A stretch of 64,000 nucleotides of DNA. Source: Peromyscus leucopus. Lineage: Eukaryota; Chordata; Mammalia; Rodentia; Cricetidae. The stretch is taken from NCBI RefSeq assembly GCF_004664715.2, contig NC_051063.1:111638329-111702328 (forward strand), in the 5' to 3' direction. Below, piece by piece: positions 1-12,229 of the stretch (position 1 is its first letter; each line of letters starts with the position of its first letter). A program made the position numbers and the translations under genes. The notes beneath the pieces were generated by a model that made no database searches, was not told the DNA's origin, and saw only the letters and a program-made list of their open reading frames with translations.

Positions 1-1943
1 AGACGGCTATGCTGTGTCCAATCAATTAAAGCAAGGATCTCAAACCCAAAGTTCTATGTGAGCTTAAGAACCGCTTAGGGCTGCTTCCATCCACAGCAGG
101 CTGCAGGCTTGGCAGGCAGTCAACACAACATATTCTTCTCCAAAGCATCTCTTTCCTCGGGCATTTTCATTCCAGAAAATGCTTGTTATACAAAGCAGAG
201 AATTGATTACTGCACCGGAAATGGCACATATTATACAGGATTGCTCATTTCAGAAATTTCAGAATAATCAGAAGAACAAACATTGTACCAAAGCTGTGTT
301 CTTTAAAACAGGGAGCTTTTGTGACATAGAAGACTTTGCATCTATTTCCAAATGCACCAAAGTGAATATCAAATGCCTACTGAGGTTCTGGGTAGAACAC
401 TCATCATATGCACAGAATAACTAGGAAAATTTAAGATAGCTCCTGGTGGGGGGCAGTGCTGCATACAGTCTGTGTTATCCACTTTGGCTCTGATTTTTGA
501 TGCTGTATGTGGTAGGTTCTCAATTCAATAAGTATTAATGAATCACATACTAACATAAACGATGGAGGAGGAGGAGGAGGAAGAGGAGGGGGAAGAGAAA
601 CTGCTTGCTCATTTCTTTGATACCCATGGATGATAGCAGGCAGTTTCAAAATAGCTTTGGTGAGTGCTACAAAAAAATCAGTGAAACAATTGCATTTCAT
701 GCCTGAACTTCACACCTCTAATCGTGATGTTCTACTGTTTTATTTCTTGACAATATAACCTTAACCCTTTTCCTTGAAGCATTCAAGACTAACAGTTTCA
801 CAAAGTCAACTCTCTTTGCTTATAAGCTAGATGAATTTCTATTTTATTCTGTCAAAAATAGAGGTAGGGTTTTTAAAAAAGAAAAAAAGGAAATGTTGGC
901 TAAACCAAGAGACTTTTTGCAAATGTCTGGGAGTATTGCATCTCACTTTATGGCAGTTTAGGGCAATTTACATGACTTACTAAGTAATGAAAAGCACAGT
1001 ATCATTGCGTTATGAATGATCATGAGGTCAGAGGACTCAGTGGTGATATAAGAGCAGTAATGATCTCACCTCTGAAATGCTGTTGAGGGCAGTTACCCAG
1101 ATGTCATTCCTGCAAAGGAATCAGTCCAACAGTTTCATGCCTCATACCGGCTGGCCTGACTCTATCTGAGCAGCCCCACCATGGTGATTTTGTAATGTAC
1201 AATTTGTTCCATAAAAGTAGTGACTTTTTAAAGCAGTTTGTTGAAGAGGTTTAGTAGGTACCTCCATGAACCTTCAGGGAAAAAAGAACATGGCACTTCT
1301 GTATAGAAGAACATGGCAAAATTTTTTCTAGAAGGCGCTATCCCTCCAGTTAAAGGAAAATAGCTGCTTATTTCTATTGGTCTAACATCAATAGCCACTC
1401 ATGGAATCAAACACTGTGAGGTTCATCCAGCTCAGACATCTCAACAAGGGCGTAGTTGATGATATTATGAAGAAAAGAATGGGAGGTACTTAAGAGTGTC
1501 TGACATGACAGTATGCAGTATAGTAGCACGTAGAGAGCACATGTGCACATGTCAGGAAATCTATAGATGACATTTCTGTGAGCAGTATAATTGACTCTGT
1601 TTAGGGACCACCCAAAGTATCTAAGTATTCATTCACAGCCAACTCTTCTCTTACTGAAAAATAATTCATACCAGATTAGCTCCCCACAGTGACTTAACAG
1701 GGATGTCTGTGGGTCTACAGAAGTACCTCAGTAATACTATACCTAACAAATGCTGCAATTTCAACTCACCTGAATTAAAACCTCAGCATCACAGAAGAAA
1801 ATTCTGTCTATGGCATCACCAAAGAGATTGTAGGCTAGGAAAATAGCTGCAGGTCAGTGAGAGCTGCTGTCTCAGAAAATAAGGTAGTTAGCAATCAAAA
1901 ATATATCTTCAGTCAATCTCTGGCCCCCACATGCACATACATG
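1..1943. other. Unique non-coding DNA
   Basis: No recognisable gene or high-copy repeat was seen. Short open frames here (for example 179-424 and 431-700) lack known motifs. A short GGA-rich purine run lies at about 562-597 and explains the proline-rich minus-strand frame over it. Confidence 0.6.
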
Positions 1944-1977
1944 TTCTCTCTGTCTCTCTCTGTCTCACTCTCTCTCT

Positions 1978-2037
<60 letters not shown>

Positions 2038-2046
2038 CAGAGAGAC
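1944..2046. repeat. Compound microsatellite (CT)n-(CA)n-(GA)n
   Basis: A CT-rich run passes through a short CA run into about 21 perfect GA units and ends in degenerate CAGAGA. The small open frame across it is low-complexity translation (Ser-Leu then Arg-Glu repeats), not a gene. Confidence 0.95.
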
Positions 2047-2488
2047 ATTATAACACATACACAAAGACTGTCTTGTCCTTATCCCAATTCTATCATTACA
2101 ATGGTACTTTATGACTTAACATGTTATCTGGAGAAGAACTCTCCTGTTCTGTGACTTTGACAGTTTCTCCACTTTGGGAGATCTTCTTATGGGCCCTTCT
2201 GTGATATAAACCCAAATATTTGTTTTTAATGAATCTCAATATAATTGCTTTTCTAGGTCTTAAAATGTGCATGAGAATAGTAGCTCCTATCAGAGACATT
2301 GTATAGACTGGAGACTGTGTTAGTAAATCAACTATTTTGTTTTTAAGCATGTTATACACCCTTGAAAACCAGTTGCTACCTTTATTACTACCTTTTCCAT
2401 ATCAGACTTTTCTCTGGCTGATCTGAGTTGAGTGTCATGGTGCTGACTTTCTTTCTATATTTTTTTTTCATAAGAGGGAATGAACAGT

Positions 2489-2851
2489 AACTTAGTTAGG
2501 TTTTTATTGCTGTGAAGAGACACCATAACCATAGCAACTCTAATAAAGAAAAACATTTAATTGGGGGTGGCTTACTTACCCCAATTTCAGAGGTTGAGTC
2601 CATTATCATCATGAGGGGGAGCATGGCATCGTGGAGGTTGATCGTGCTGGAGCTGAGAATGCTACATCTTGAAGGCAATAGGACGTAGACAGACTCACTG
2701 GGCAGTATTCTGAGCATCGGAAACTTCAAAGCCTGCCCCCACAGTAACACATTTCCTCCAACAAGTCCATACCCATTCCAACAAAGCCACATCTCCTAAT
2801 AATGTCAATCCCTATGAGATTATGGGGGCTGATTACATTCAAACTACCACA
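2489..2851 (-). mobile_element. Rodent LTR-like interspersed repeat
   Basis: The reverse strand starts TGTGGTAGTTTGAATG and ends in the conserved block that appears on the plus strand as GCTGTGAAGAGACACCATAA, a pattern I know from a very abundant rodent repeat. A 6-bp AACAGT occurs at 2483-2488 and 2852-2857 and may be the target-site duplication, although the plus-strand left terminus is no longer canonical TG. It resembles the elements at 24496-24879 and, more distantly, 54008-54385. I cannot assign the family name with certainty. Confidence 0.65.
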
Positions 2852-2859
2852 AACAGTGT

Positions 2860-3470
2860 GTAGGATTTAAAGGGGCCAAGGAAAACCACCCTGTCCTTGA
2901 TTTGATCCCAGAACCAGGGCTTGAAATCCCACCAATCCCTGAGCTTGCCACCAAAATCTCTGCGCTTGTGCTAGAATTAGACCACAAAACCACCACCAAT
3001 TCAGGCCATTCTGGAAAAGTCTCCCCACCCCCCAAAATACTCCATATAAGCTCTGTACCCTGTTCAGTTTGCTGCTGCTTCTCACCCTAGAGGCAGCCAC
3101 TCTCCTTGATTTTTATTTCCCAATAAATTTCTTGCATGAGGTTTGTTGTGTGGTGTGACACTTTTGCCCTGAGTAGAGTCCAGCAGGAGCTGTGCAGAGC
3201 TGTAACATTTTCCTGGAGAAATTTTCCTCTAGTGGAGCAGAGTAACATTACACTCCCTGGGACCTGTGCAAAGCATTACACGTCTCCAGAGCCTAGCAAA
3301 GCTGGGCTGCATTGGAAAAACTCTCCCCCATGCCAGAGCAGAGTTGTTATACTTGCACTGCAGAAACCTTTCCCTGGAGCAGATCTGTAAGCTGTTAAGC
3401 TTACAGTGACTCTGTGGTATTCCTTGGCTCCTGATTGCCAGGACACCTTTCCATCTGAGCTCCAATGCTT
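2860..3470 (+). mobile_element. Probable endogenous retrovirus LTR, old
   Basis: The layout is that of a retroviral LTR: a TATA-like CATATAAG at about 3043-3050, then a CT-rich stretch, then AATAAA at 3122-3127 followed by a G/T-rich segment. No flanking internal viral sequence was seen, so a solo LTR is likeliest. Ends and target-site duplication could not be defined. The 84-aa and 78-aa frames inside it are not genes. Confidence 0.5.
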
Positions 3471-3700
3471 ACACTGTGAAACTATTGCATTTATTCTGAT
3501 ATGTTATTAACATCTGAAGTAAAAACAGAGACAATCCTGGCACAGACTATTTAACATTTCTTCTCTAACACTGTTGAACCTGTCTTTCAGCCCTAACTAC
3601 ACCAAACCAAACATGGTATGTCTCCACTTTCATGGTCTTAGCGAATGTGTATTGGATGTTACAAAAACATTTAAATTAACAGATTATAAAGGAAAGTCTT

Positions 3701-3830
3701 GTTGGGCAGTGGTGGCTCACATCTTTAATCTCAGCACTTGGGAGGCAGAGGCAGGTAGATCTCTATGAGTTCAAGGCCAGCTTGGTCTACAGAGTGAATT
3801 CCAGGATAGCCAGGGATACACAGAGAAACC

Positions 3831-3832
<2 letters not shown>
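3701..3832 (+). mobile_element. B1 SINE
   Basis: A full-length 7SL-derived B1. It opens with GTTGGGCAGTGGTGGC, contains AGCACTTGGGAGGCAGAGGC and GAGTTCAAGGCCAGC (the pol III B-box region), and ends CACAGAGAAACCCC. The A-rich tail has been replaced by the adjoining (GA)n run, a common route for microsatellite birth at a SINE tail. Confidence 0.95.

Positions 3833-3891
<59 letters not shown>
3833..3891. repeat. (GA)n microsatellite at B1 tail
   Basis: About 29 uninterrupted GA units directly abut the B1 3' end. Confidence 0.97.
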
Positions 3892-3895
<4 letters not shown>

Positions 3896-3961
3896 AATTC
3901 TGTTACTTGACCCTTCTCTGGATCTAGATAAATTCCAAATCAAAAGAATTAAAAAAAAAAT

Positions 3962-5869
3962 TTCCTTGAGTGTTTCTCAGCCATTTGATTTCTCTGCTGA
4001 GAATTCTGTGTTTAGATCTGTACTCCATTTTTAACTGGATTATTTGGTTTGTTGATATCTAGTTTCTTGAGTTCTTTATATAACTTGGAAATCAGCCATC
4101 TGTCAGATGTGTGGTTGGTGAAGATCATTTCCCATTCTTTAGCCTGCCACTTGGTCCTTTTGACAGTGTCCTTTGCCTTACAGAATTTTTTTCAGTTTCA
4201 TGAGATCCCATTTGTTAAGTATTTATCTTAGTGTCTGCACTATTTGTGTCCTGTTCATGAAGTCATCTCCTGTGCCAGTGCATTCAGGGCTATTTCCCAC
4301 TTTTTCTCTATCAGGCTTAGTGTATCTGAATTTATGTAGAGGTCTTTGATCCACTTGGACTTGAGTTTTGTGCAGGGTGACAGATATGGATCTATTTGCA
4401 TTCTTCTATATGCCAATATCAGTTGGACCAGCACCATTTGTTGAAGATGTTTTCTTCTTTCCATTGTATAATTTTGACTTCATTGTCAAAATTCAGGTGT
4501 CTATACATATATGGATTTGTGTATGGGTCTTCAATTTGATTCTATTGATCTACCTGTCTGTTTTTATGTCAATACCATGTTGTTTTTATTACTGTAGCTC
4601 TGTAGTAGGGCTTGAAATCAGAAATGGTGATCCCTTCAGAAGTTCTTTTATTGTACAGGATTGTTTTAGCTATCCTGAGTTTTTTGTTTTTCCATATGAA
4701 GTTGAGTATTGTTCTTTCAAGGTCTATAAAGAATTTTGTTGGGACTTTAATGAGAATTGCATTGAATCTGTAGATTGCTTTTGGTAAGATGGCCATTTTT
4801 TGTTGATTCTTTTTATTTATTTATTTATTTATTTTACAATACTATTCAGTTCTACATAACAGCCACAGATTCCCTTGTTCTCTCCCTTCCTGTCCCTCTC
4901 CCCTACCCCCCAGCCCACCCCCCATTTTCACCTCCTTCAGATCAAGGTCTCCCCCGAGGACTGGGATCAACCTGATAGACTCAGTCCAGGCAAGTCCAGT
5001 CCCCTCCTCCCAGATTGAGCCAAGTGTCCCTGCGTAAGTCCCAGGTTTCAAACAGCTAACTCATGCAACGAGCCCAGGACCTGGTACCACTGCCTAGATG
5101 CCTCCCAAACAGATCAAGCCAATCGACTGTCTCACCTATTCAGAGGGCCTGATCCAGTTGGGGGCCCCTCAGCCTTTGGTTCATAGTTCATAAGATGGCC
5201 ATTTTTATTATGTTAATCCTACCAATCCATGAGCTTGGGGGATCTTTTCATCTTCTGATACCTTCTCCAATTTTCTTTCTTCAAAGTCTTGAAGTTCTTG
5301 TCATACAGGTCTTTCACTTTCTTGGTTAGAGTTACACCAAGATATTTTATACTATTTGAGAATATTGTAAAGAATGTTGATTCCCTGATTCTTTTCTGAG
5401 CCCATTTATCATTTGTATATAGGAGGGCTACTGTTTTATTTGGGGATTTTTTTGTTTCGTTTTGTTTTTTTAGTTAATCTTGTGTGCAGCCACTTGATTA
5501 AAGGTGTTTATCAGCTGTAGGAGTTCTCTGGTAGAGTTTTTGGGTTCACTATGTATACTATCATATGATCTGATATTCAAAGTATAATGATAGCTTGACT
5601 TCTTCCTTTCCTATTTGTATCTCCTTGATTTCCTATAGTTATCTTATTGCTGTAGCTAGCACTTCAAGTACCATATTGAAGGGGTACGGAGAGAGTGCAC
5701 AACTTTATCTTCTTCCTGATTTTAATGGAATTGCTTTGAGTTTCTCTTCATTTCATTTGATGTTGATGTTGGCAGTCTGGTAGCTGTATATTGCTTTTAT
5801 TATGCTTAGGTATCTCCTTTGTATCCCAAATCTCTCTAAGACTTTTTATCATGAAGGGGATATTGCTAA
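3962..5869 (-). mobile_element. L1 ORF2 segment, inverted 5' part of a twin-primed L1
   Basis: Read on the minus strand this is L1 ORF2 from within the reverse-transcriptase domain to the C-terminal third; the 75-aa frame at 4569-4796 is typical L1 ORF2 sequence just downstream of the RT core. It is homologous to about 16490-17935 of the L1 further along this window. Its L1 coordinates end where the plus-strand segment starting near 5870 begins. Opposite orientation with contiguous L1 coordinates is the signature of twin priming (5' inversion). Many frameshifts and stops are present. A younger L1 interrupts it at 4811-5191. Confidence 0.9.
4811..5191 (-). mobile_element. 5'-truncated L1 3' UTR nested in the older L1
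   Basis: On the minus strand this is an L1 3' UTR (the G-rich module beginning near GTTTGAAACCTGGGAC) ending in an (AAAT)n tail, seen as TTTATTTATT at 4811-4834. A perfect 15-bp duplication AAGATGGCCATTTTT flanks it at 4786-4800 and 5192-5206, and the match continues imperfectly to 4810 and about 5220. The host L1 ORF2 resumes in register on the far side. Only the last ~380 bp was inserted, so there is no coding capacity. Confidence 0.93.
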
Positions 5870-7525
5870 AGTTGAATATTGCCAAAAGCTCCTTAATCAT
5901 CAAGGAAATGTAAATCAAAATGATTCTGAGATTCCATCCTACACTTGTCAGAATGTTTGAGAACAAAAATACAAGTGACAGCTCATGCTGGAGTTGATGT
6001 GGAGCAAAGGGAACACTTCTCCATTGCTGGTGGGAGTGCAAACTTGTATAGCCACCTTGGAAATCAATATGGCAGTGTCTCAGAAAACTGGGAATCAATC
6101 TACCTCAAGACCCAACTATACCACTATTGGGTATATACACAAAGGATGCTCAATCATTTCACAAGGATACTTGCTCAACTATGTTCAAAGCAGCTTTATT
6201 TGTAATAACCAGAACCTGGGAACTACCTAAGTATCCCTCAACTGAGAAATGGATAAAGAAAGGAGTATTACTCAGCTATTAAAAACAATGACATCATGAA
6301 ATTTGAAGGGAAATGGATGGAACTAGAAAATATCATCCTGAGTAAAGTAACTCAGACCCAGAAAAATGAATATGGTATGTACTCACTCCTAAGTGGATAT
6401 TAGCTGTAAAATAAAGGATAACTATGCAACAATCCACAGAGGAGGATTCAAGGAGAGATACCCAGATCTCACTGGGAAGGGGAAATAGAAGAGATTTAAC
6501 GAGTGGACTGTAGGTGGGAATGGGAACATGAGAGATCAGGTTGGGGAAGTTGAAGGAAGAAAGTACTGAAAGAGATTACTGGAAGTGGAGGAGGGATGCA
6601 TTTCCAGGTCACATAAAAACCTGGTGTAAGCAAATTTCCTAGAAATCAACAAGGAAGACCCCAGCTAAGACTCCTAGCAATAGCAGATACATAGCCTGAA
6701 CTGGTCATCTCCTGTGACCAGGCAAGACTTCAAGTGGAGGAGTGGGAAACCAACACAGCCACACAACCTTCAACCTACAATCTGTCCTGCCTATACTGGG
6801 GTAAGGATGCCCCAGAGATTAAGGGAGTGTCCAACCAGTGACCAGTCTAACCTAAAACAAATGCCAGGAGAAAAAGTCTATCCCTCATGTTGCCTGGAGC
6901 ATCAGGACCCACAGGCTGGATGATCTAGGATAGAACCAAACAGGACTGGAGGGAAAAATGTCAATGTAATGATGCCTAATGATATTCTGCTATACTCATA
7001 GACTGGTGCCTAGCCATCAGAGAGACTTTGTCCAGCAACTGATGGACAGCTGTATGCAGACCCACAGCCAAACATTAGCAGGACCTCAGACAATCCTGCA
7101 GAGGAGCCAAAGACACCACAAGAAAACTCACAGAATCAACTAACCTGGGCTCATAGGGGCTCACAGAGACTGAACCAACAATCAGAGAGCCTGAATGGGA
7201 CTGAACAAGGCACTCAATATATATGTTACAGTTGTGTAGCTTGGTTCTCTTATGGGACTCCTAACAGTGGGAGCAGGGGCTGTTCTCTGACTCTTCTACT
7301 GGATTTTGGGACACTATTCCTCATACTGGGTCTCCTTGTCCAGACTTAATACATGGGAAGGTACTTGGTCTTAATTATAACTTGATGTGTCATGTTTTGT
7401 TGATATACATGGGAGGCCTGCCCTTTTCTGACTAGAAATGGAGGAGAAGTGGATGGGTGGGGAACACAGTAGGGTAGGGAGGGACTGGGAGGAGAGGAGA
7501 GAAGGGAAACTGTGACTGAGGTGCA

Positions 7526-7560
<35 letters not shown>

Positions 7561-7563
7561 ATA
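5870..7563 (+). mobile_element. L1 3' segment of the twin-primed element
   Basis: The plus strand carries the ORF2 C-terminal region (homologous to 17935-18450 of the later L1), then a long 3' UTR and an (AAAT)n tail at about 7525-7563. Together with the inverted piece at 3962-5869 it forms one insertion event. The 3' UTR lacks the G-rich module of the younger L1s here, so this is an older, distinct subfamily. Frames at 5945-6230 are ORF2 fragments with stops. Confidence 0.88.
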
Positions 7564-8322
7564 GACAGACAATATTTCCTTAGACAAATACTAGTCAAAA
7601 TATGAGAAGCATTTAAAGTTTAGCTGTACTGTAAAGAAACCAAATGTCAACATTAACAAGGCATTGAACTGGACTTGTACAAGAAGATGACTGTGGACCC
7701 CTATTAGTGGGCTCAATCTAGCAATAAACTTGGCTCAGCATTATAATATTGATGACTATATATGCCATTCGTAAGCCGGGGCAGAGAGGAGAGAGGGAAG
7801 GAGGGATGGATGGGTTCACATACAAAGTTACAATTGAAAGAGTGGCTTTGCATAATTTAAGGAAAAGCCCGTTCTTTCGCTGTCGAGGCAGGCATTCAGG
7901 AAGAAACACCATCTTAGATTACAGCATGAGGAAGACGTTCAGGCTGCCCATGAAATCCATGACCAAGTCTGAAATCTAAACTTTTTTCCTACTACCGGTA
8001 GGTTCATTATCTACTCCAAACTCCTATAAAACTGATCATATTCATTCAACATGCTACTTTCCCTGAATTTAATATTTATGCTCCTCTTCCAAACTTTTGC
8101 AAATTAGCTCCCTGACTAGGAAGAATTGGATTTTTTTAACCTATCTCCACAGCCAGCAGAATATAGGAGGAGAGTCTAAACAACCAAGAGAAGGAGTTCA
8201 GACTTGACAACTGCCAGCTCCAGATACATTTAAGGCTAGAAATTTCTATTTTCTGCAGAACTCATGAGACTGCCCAATAAAGGACTGAGAACTAAGGAGA
8301 AATCACACTAACTAACCCCACA
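7564..8322. other. Unique non-coding DNA
   Basis: No gene, SINE or LTR recognised. The 7749-7979 frame has no recognisable motif and overlaps an antisense frame. Confidence 0.55.
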
Positions 8323-8470
8323 AGCTCTCTGCTTAGCCCTGCACTTACTTAGTTCTCACAACTCTATAAGGCAGGTTTGTTAAACCTCATTTTCTAAATG
8401 AGAAAATGGACTCACAGCAGACAAGGTATTTGACTCAGATCACATAGATGTTCAAAGGAAGAAGATGCTT
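8323..8470 (-). mobile_element. MIR SINE (degraded)
   Basis: The plus strand reads as the reverse of MIR: TTCTCACAACTCTATAAGGC, CCTCATTTTCTAAATGAG, then GATCACATAG. This is the tRNA-derived mammalian-wide SINE, older than the rodent radiation. Confidence 0.75.
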
Positions 8471-8989
8471 ATATCTTCCTTATCCCACTTTTCTTTTTGA
8501 CTCTCTCCCTTGTATACTTTTGAAGTTGTAATTAGTTTGCAGCATTGCTGAGCCCACAAAAAAGCCCGGAGGCTTAGAGCCTCCCCTAGTCATAATGGAC
8601 AGCAGAAACCTAAAGAAGGAGACTATTAACTACACCCCCATTTCTACTCATCACAATGCAAGCTACATAGCCGTCTGGCACTTCAAATTAAGCGAGGCAT
8701 GGAGGAGCACTCAAGTACACTAGAGGGCCCTTGTACACATTTCAGTAATTGGGACCGGGATTCTTCTAACCACTCATTGACCAATGCAATTCTTGTCACT
8801 GAAGCTTTTACTCTCTATTTTTTCCCTTCTGAGTCTGTATGAGAATGATTTTGCAGGATAAGAGTTCCACCTGGAGGCTGATAGGGTATCTGGAGTTTCC
8901 TGTGCAGAATCACACAAGAGGCGACCTATACAAGCATTGGCAGAACAAATGCTCACCAAAATGCATAAACATAATTGCATCACAGCGGC

Positions 8990-9200
8990 TCTCGCTTATT
9001 CACTGGGTACTTCGTAAGCTCTGGAAACTGTACCAAGCATGAGCTTCACAGCATCTTCACATTTAATCCTCAAGAAGTTTTTGGAATAATACTTTTATGA
9101 CTCCCATGCTAAAGATAACTGAGATTTCAAAGCCGATATTTTTTTCTTAATTCACTCGGCTATTAAGTATTGAAGAGGGAATTAAAACTCCGGTTTCCAT
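8990..9200 (-). mobile_element. MIR SINE (degraded)
   Basis: The order ACTGGGTACTTCG... CACATTTAATCCTCAAGAAG ... CTGAGATTTCAAAGC ... CGGCTATTAAGTATTG matches reverse-orientation MIR at low identity. Confidence 0.65.
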
Positions 9201-9424
9201 AAACACATTTTAGTCTCTTAGTAGTGTTGCACATTGAATCTCTAAATGATGGAAATAGCAGAAACTGACCAGAAGCCTCAGGAACCAAACTATCATCTTG
9301 TCTTCTAGTCTAAGTCTCACTGGGAAAAAGTAATAAAGCAGATTGGATGTTCCCTTGTGCTACTGTGCCCTCTCTAGAAACTATTAAATTCCTGTCACAG
9401 ACAATCAGACTTAAGTCCATTCAC

Positions 9425-9560
9425 ATTCATATGTAAATAGAGTGTAATCGATAAAACTTAAAGCTTAATTATTTATTTATTCAGATTGATTATTTAAGCT
9501 TAACAAACAAAGCTAAAGCAAATTTCATTATTTTTACCATGTAATTAATTATTTACACCT
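9425..9560. other. AT-rich block with clustered TAATTA motifs
   Basis: A non-repetitive AT-rich stretch with several homeodomain-type core sites (for example TTAATTATTTA and GTAATTAATTA) and two AAGCTTAA blocks. I matched it to no transposon. It could be regulatory or simply AT-rich; the sequence alone does not decide. Confidence 0.3.
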
Positions 9561-10469
9561 AAATTAGGATAAACAAGGTTTAGTTTATCAGCCGGTATTA
9601 GAAAACCCCAGTCAGGTCTTGGCTAGCCCTGGATTTGTCTTTCTTCTCTCAGTCCCTGGTTTCTAGACTCTCTTTTTTCCCAGCTACCACCAATCAGTCC
9701 TATCCTTCAGGACTCTCTTCTCCCAGGCACAGCTCCAGAATAGAATGTCACCTGTCCAGGAAGCCCAACTCTTTTGAATTTTGAAAACATTTTCCTGAAT
9801 GTGTTATATTTTTAAGGATTTCCTTCTGGAGTACAATAACTAAGCAAACAGAAATTACCACATTTGTATTTTCCAAGATAGTCACAGCTCTGAGTCCAAT
9901 TGACTCAAATGCTGACTCCAATATCCTCACTATTTGTATGGAACTGTCTTTATTTCTCAAACCTGAGTGGATCTTTGTCAATGCCTGACAATAGACAATG
10001 GCAGAAGTGATGTTATGTACCTTCTAACTTTGAAATAATAGCCTAACATTTTTTCCTTGGCTTCTTAAGACACTTGGTGTCTGAATCTAGCCACTATAAT
10101 ATGAATCATCTCAAATTAGTCCAGGGGCTTGAGTGGGAGAAGACTCAGATAGGCCTGTTCTGGTCAACAGGCTAGATGTTCACATTCTGTGCTCTAAGCC
10201 ACCATAGCACTTTAAGATTCTTCTCTAGCAGTTAATAAGATATTCTTCTCTCGTTTTTGTCTCCCAACAGATTGGAAAATAATCAGCTTTAGTCTCTAGC
10301 TCAATTCCTGTTGAACAATAGCAGATTGATGATTCAACTAAAATGCCTTATTATTTTAAATGTTTATATATTCAATAACTAAATAAAATGTTAACTTTTA
10401 GTGCTTAGATTAAGGAAAGCTACCTGTAAAATACCCTATTTGAATTAATTATTGAAAAATGGGGACTGG
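9561..10469. other. Unique non-coding DNA
   Basis: No recognisable gene, RNA or young repeat; only short frames without motifs. Confidence 0.5.
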
Positions 10470-10945
10470 ACTAGAACATTCTTTCTTTAATATATGTTTT
10501 TATTAATTCTTTGAGAAGTTTCTGTATGCATACAATATACTTTTACTATATTCACATCCTCACTTGTGCTAACTCCTCTCCTATCTATCCCCTACTTTCA
10601 CACCTCCTCCCAAATATATGTTCCTGCCTCTCCTCCTCCTTTCTTTCCTTCCTCCCCCATCTCTCATAGCCCACTATTTCCAATTTTGCTGCTCATGGGT
10701 TTGAGCTAACATTGGAGCATGGTCATCCTACCAGGGATCACACCATTCAAGAAAACTGACTCTCCCTCCCCAAGAAGCAATCAACTGTCAATAGCCTCTT
10801 GATTAGGGAACCCATAGCTGACCTTTCCCCAATCTATGCTGGAATGTTAACTAGCTTGATATTTTACAGGTCTCACATAGGCAACCACAGCTGCTGTGAG
10901 TTCATGAGTGAAGCAATCTTGTCACGTCCAGAAGATGCTGTTTCT
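10470..10945 (-). mobile_element. Old rodent L1 (Lx-like) 3' end
   Basis: A T-rich start, then a pyrimidine-rich tract and blocks such as CATGGGTTTGAGCTAACATT, CTACCAGGGATCACACC and CCACAGCTGCTGTGAGTTCA, which I recognise from the reverse strand of old rodent L1 3' ends. It is strongly diverged. The 68-aa frame at 10799-11005 lies mostly in it and is not a gene. Family assignment is from memory. Confidence 0.5.
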
Positions 10946-11308
10946 CTTAGACTGGAACACTCTAAGCAGATAATTCCAAATAAAGGTTCAGAAATAGCAA
11001 AATGAGCATTTACGAGGCAGAAAATCATGAAATAGGAACATCAATCTCAAGAGAAATAGTGAAGAATTTGTTAAAACAGGATATGAATAATCGTGTAACT
11101 ATTTCAAGAATCTTTGAAGTTTTTACTATATTTATTGGACCCTGGGAATTACTGAAAGATTTTAGGAAAGCATGCATGGGTATCATATTTTTTCTAAGTG
11201 ACATATCAAAAATTTTAATCAATTTTATAGAATAATTTATATATAATTAATCAAATTTTATAAAACATGTGGACATACTGGTCCCACAGTCTTCTAGCTT
11301 CCTTTCTG

Positions 11309-11341
11309 TTTTTTGTTTGTTTATTTGTTTTGTTTGTTTGT

Positions 11342-11419
<78 letters not shown>
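11309..11419. repeat. Compound microsatellite (TTTG)n-(TG)n-(GA)n
   Basis: TTTG-type units, then about 13 TG units, then about 22 GA units. The 120-aa frame starting at 11267 reads through it as Val-Cys then Glu-Arg repeats and is an artefact. Confidence 0.97.
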
Positions 11420-11421
<2 letters not shown>

Positions 11422-11777
11422 CTCTGACCAAAATCAACTTAGAGACAAGATTTATTTGACTTTCACTCCTCACATTTCATTAATGAGGTTGGAATTCAAG
11501 CAGGAATTTGAACTAGAAACCAAAGAAGAATGCTGTTTTCCGATTTTCATCAGACTTATTATACCAACTAGTCTTTTATGTAACTCAGGACCATCTGCTT
11601 GGGGAATAGCGCCACCCATAGTAGGCTGAGCCATTCTATATCAATTAATGGTCAAAACAATCTCCTGTAGACATGTACATATGTCAAAATGATCTGGAAA
11701 ATACTTTAGTTGAGAGTTCCTTCTAAGGTGATTCTAGGCTGTGTCAAGTTGACCGTTAAAGAAAGCTAACTAGGACA
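11420..11777 (-). mobile_element. Rodent LTR-like repeat, minus strand
   Basis: The reverse strand begins TGTCCTAGTTAGCTTTC and carries TCAACTTGACACAGCC, matching a common rodent repeat that also occurs in plus orientation at 54008-54385. It is diverged, with its far end merging into the (GA)n run. Family name not assigned. Confidence 0.55.
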
Positions 11778-12229
11778 GATACCTAATATTCATACCTTAT
11801 GTTAGGATTCTTGGTGAAAATGCTGTTCCTGAGTCAGGCAGTGCTGTGCCCTTGACTTTCTCTGAGAACAAGGTGTGTGCTTTGAGGCAGCTGGCATGCC
11901 ATGACAAGTTTCCCAAGTCACCGTACAATGGAGCTCCAGATGGAATCACTGGCAAGGCCTCCTGTAGCTCTCTCCTGTAAATCTGACATGATGAGAGGAT
12001 CATTAGCCAGAGAGAAACAGCAGGATTATTAACTTCAGCCGCACCTCAGACAGCACTGTGCAGAGAATCCTTGCCAAATAGCCTGAAGCTGATGTTTTTT
12101 TTTACAAGTGCAGGTAGGGACCAGTTCCTATTACTTGTGGATCTAAAGGAAAAGTTAGTATAAATTTTAAAATAGTATAACAGAATTTCAATTAAAAATA
12201 GACTTCTGTCCTATGTCAATCCATGTATA
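11778..12229. other. Unique non-coding DNA
   Basis: No gene or repeat recognised. Confidence 0.5.

Noticed and set aside
2858..3470. Gene promoter with TATA and poly(A) signal
   Set aside because: TATA and AATAAA less than 100 bp apart with no coding sequence fit an LTR better than a gene.
11267..11629. 120-aa open frame
   Set aside because: Its length comes from reading through (TG)n and (GA)n; the rest shows no domain and overlaps an LTR-like repeat.
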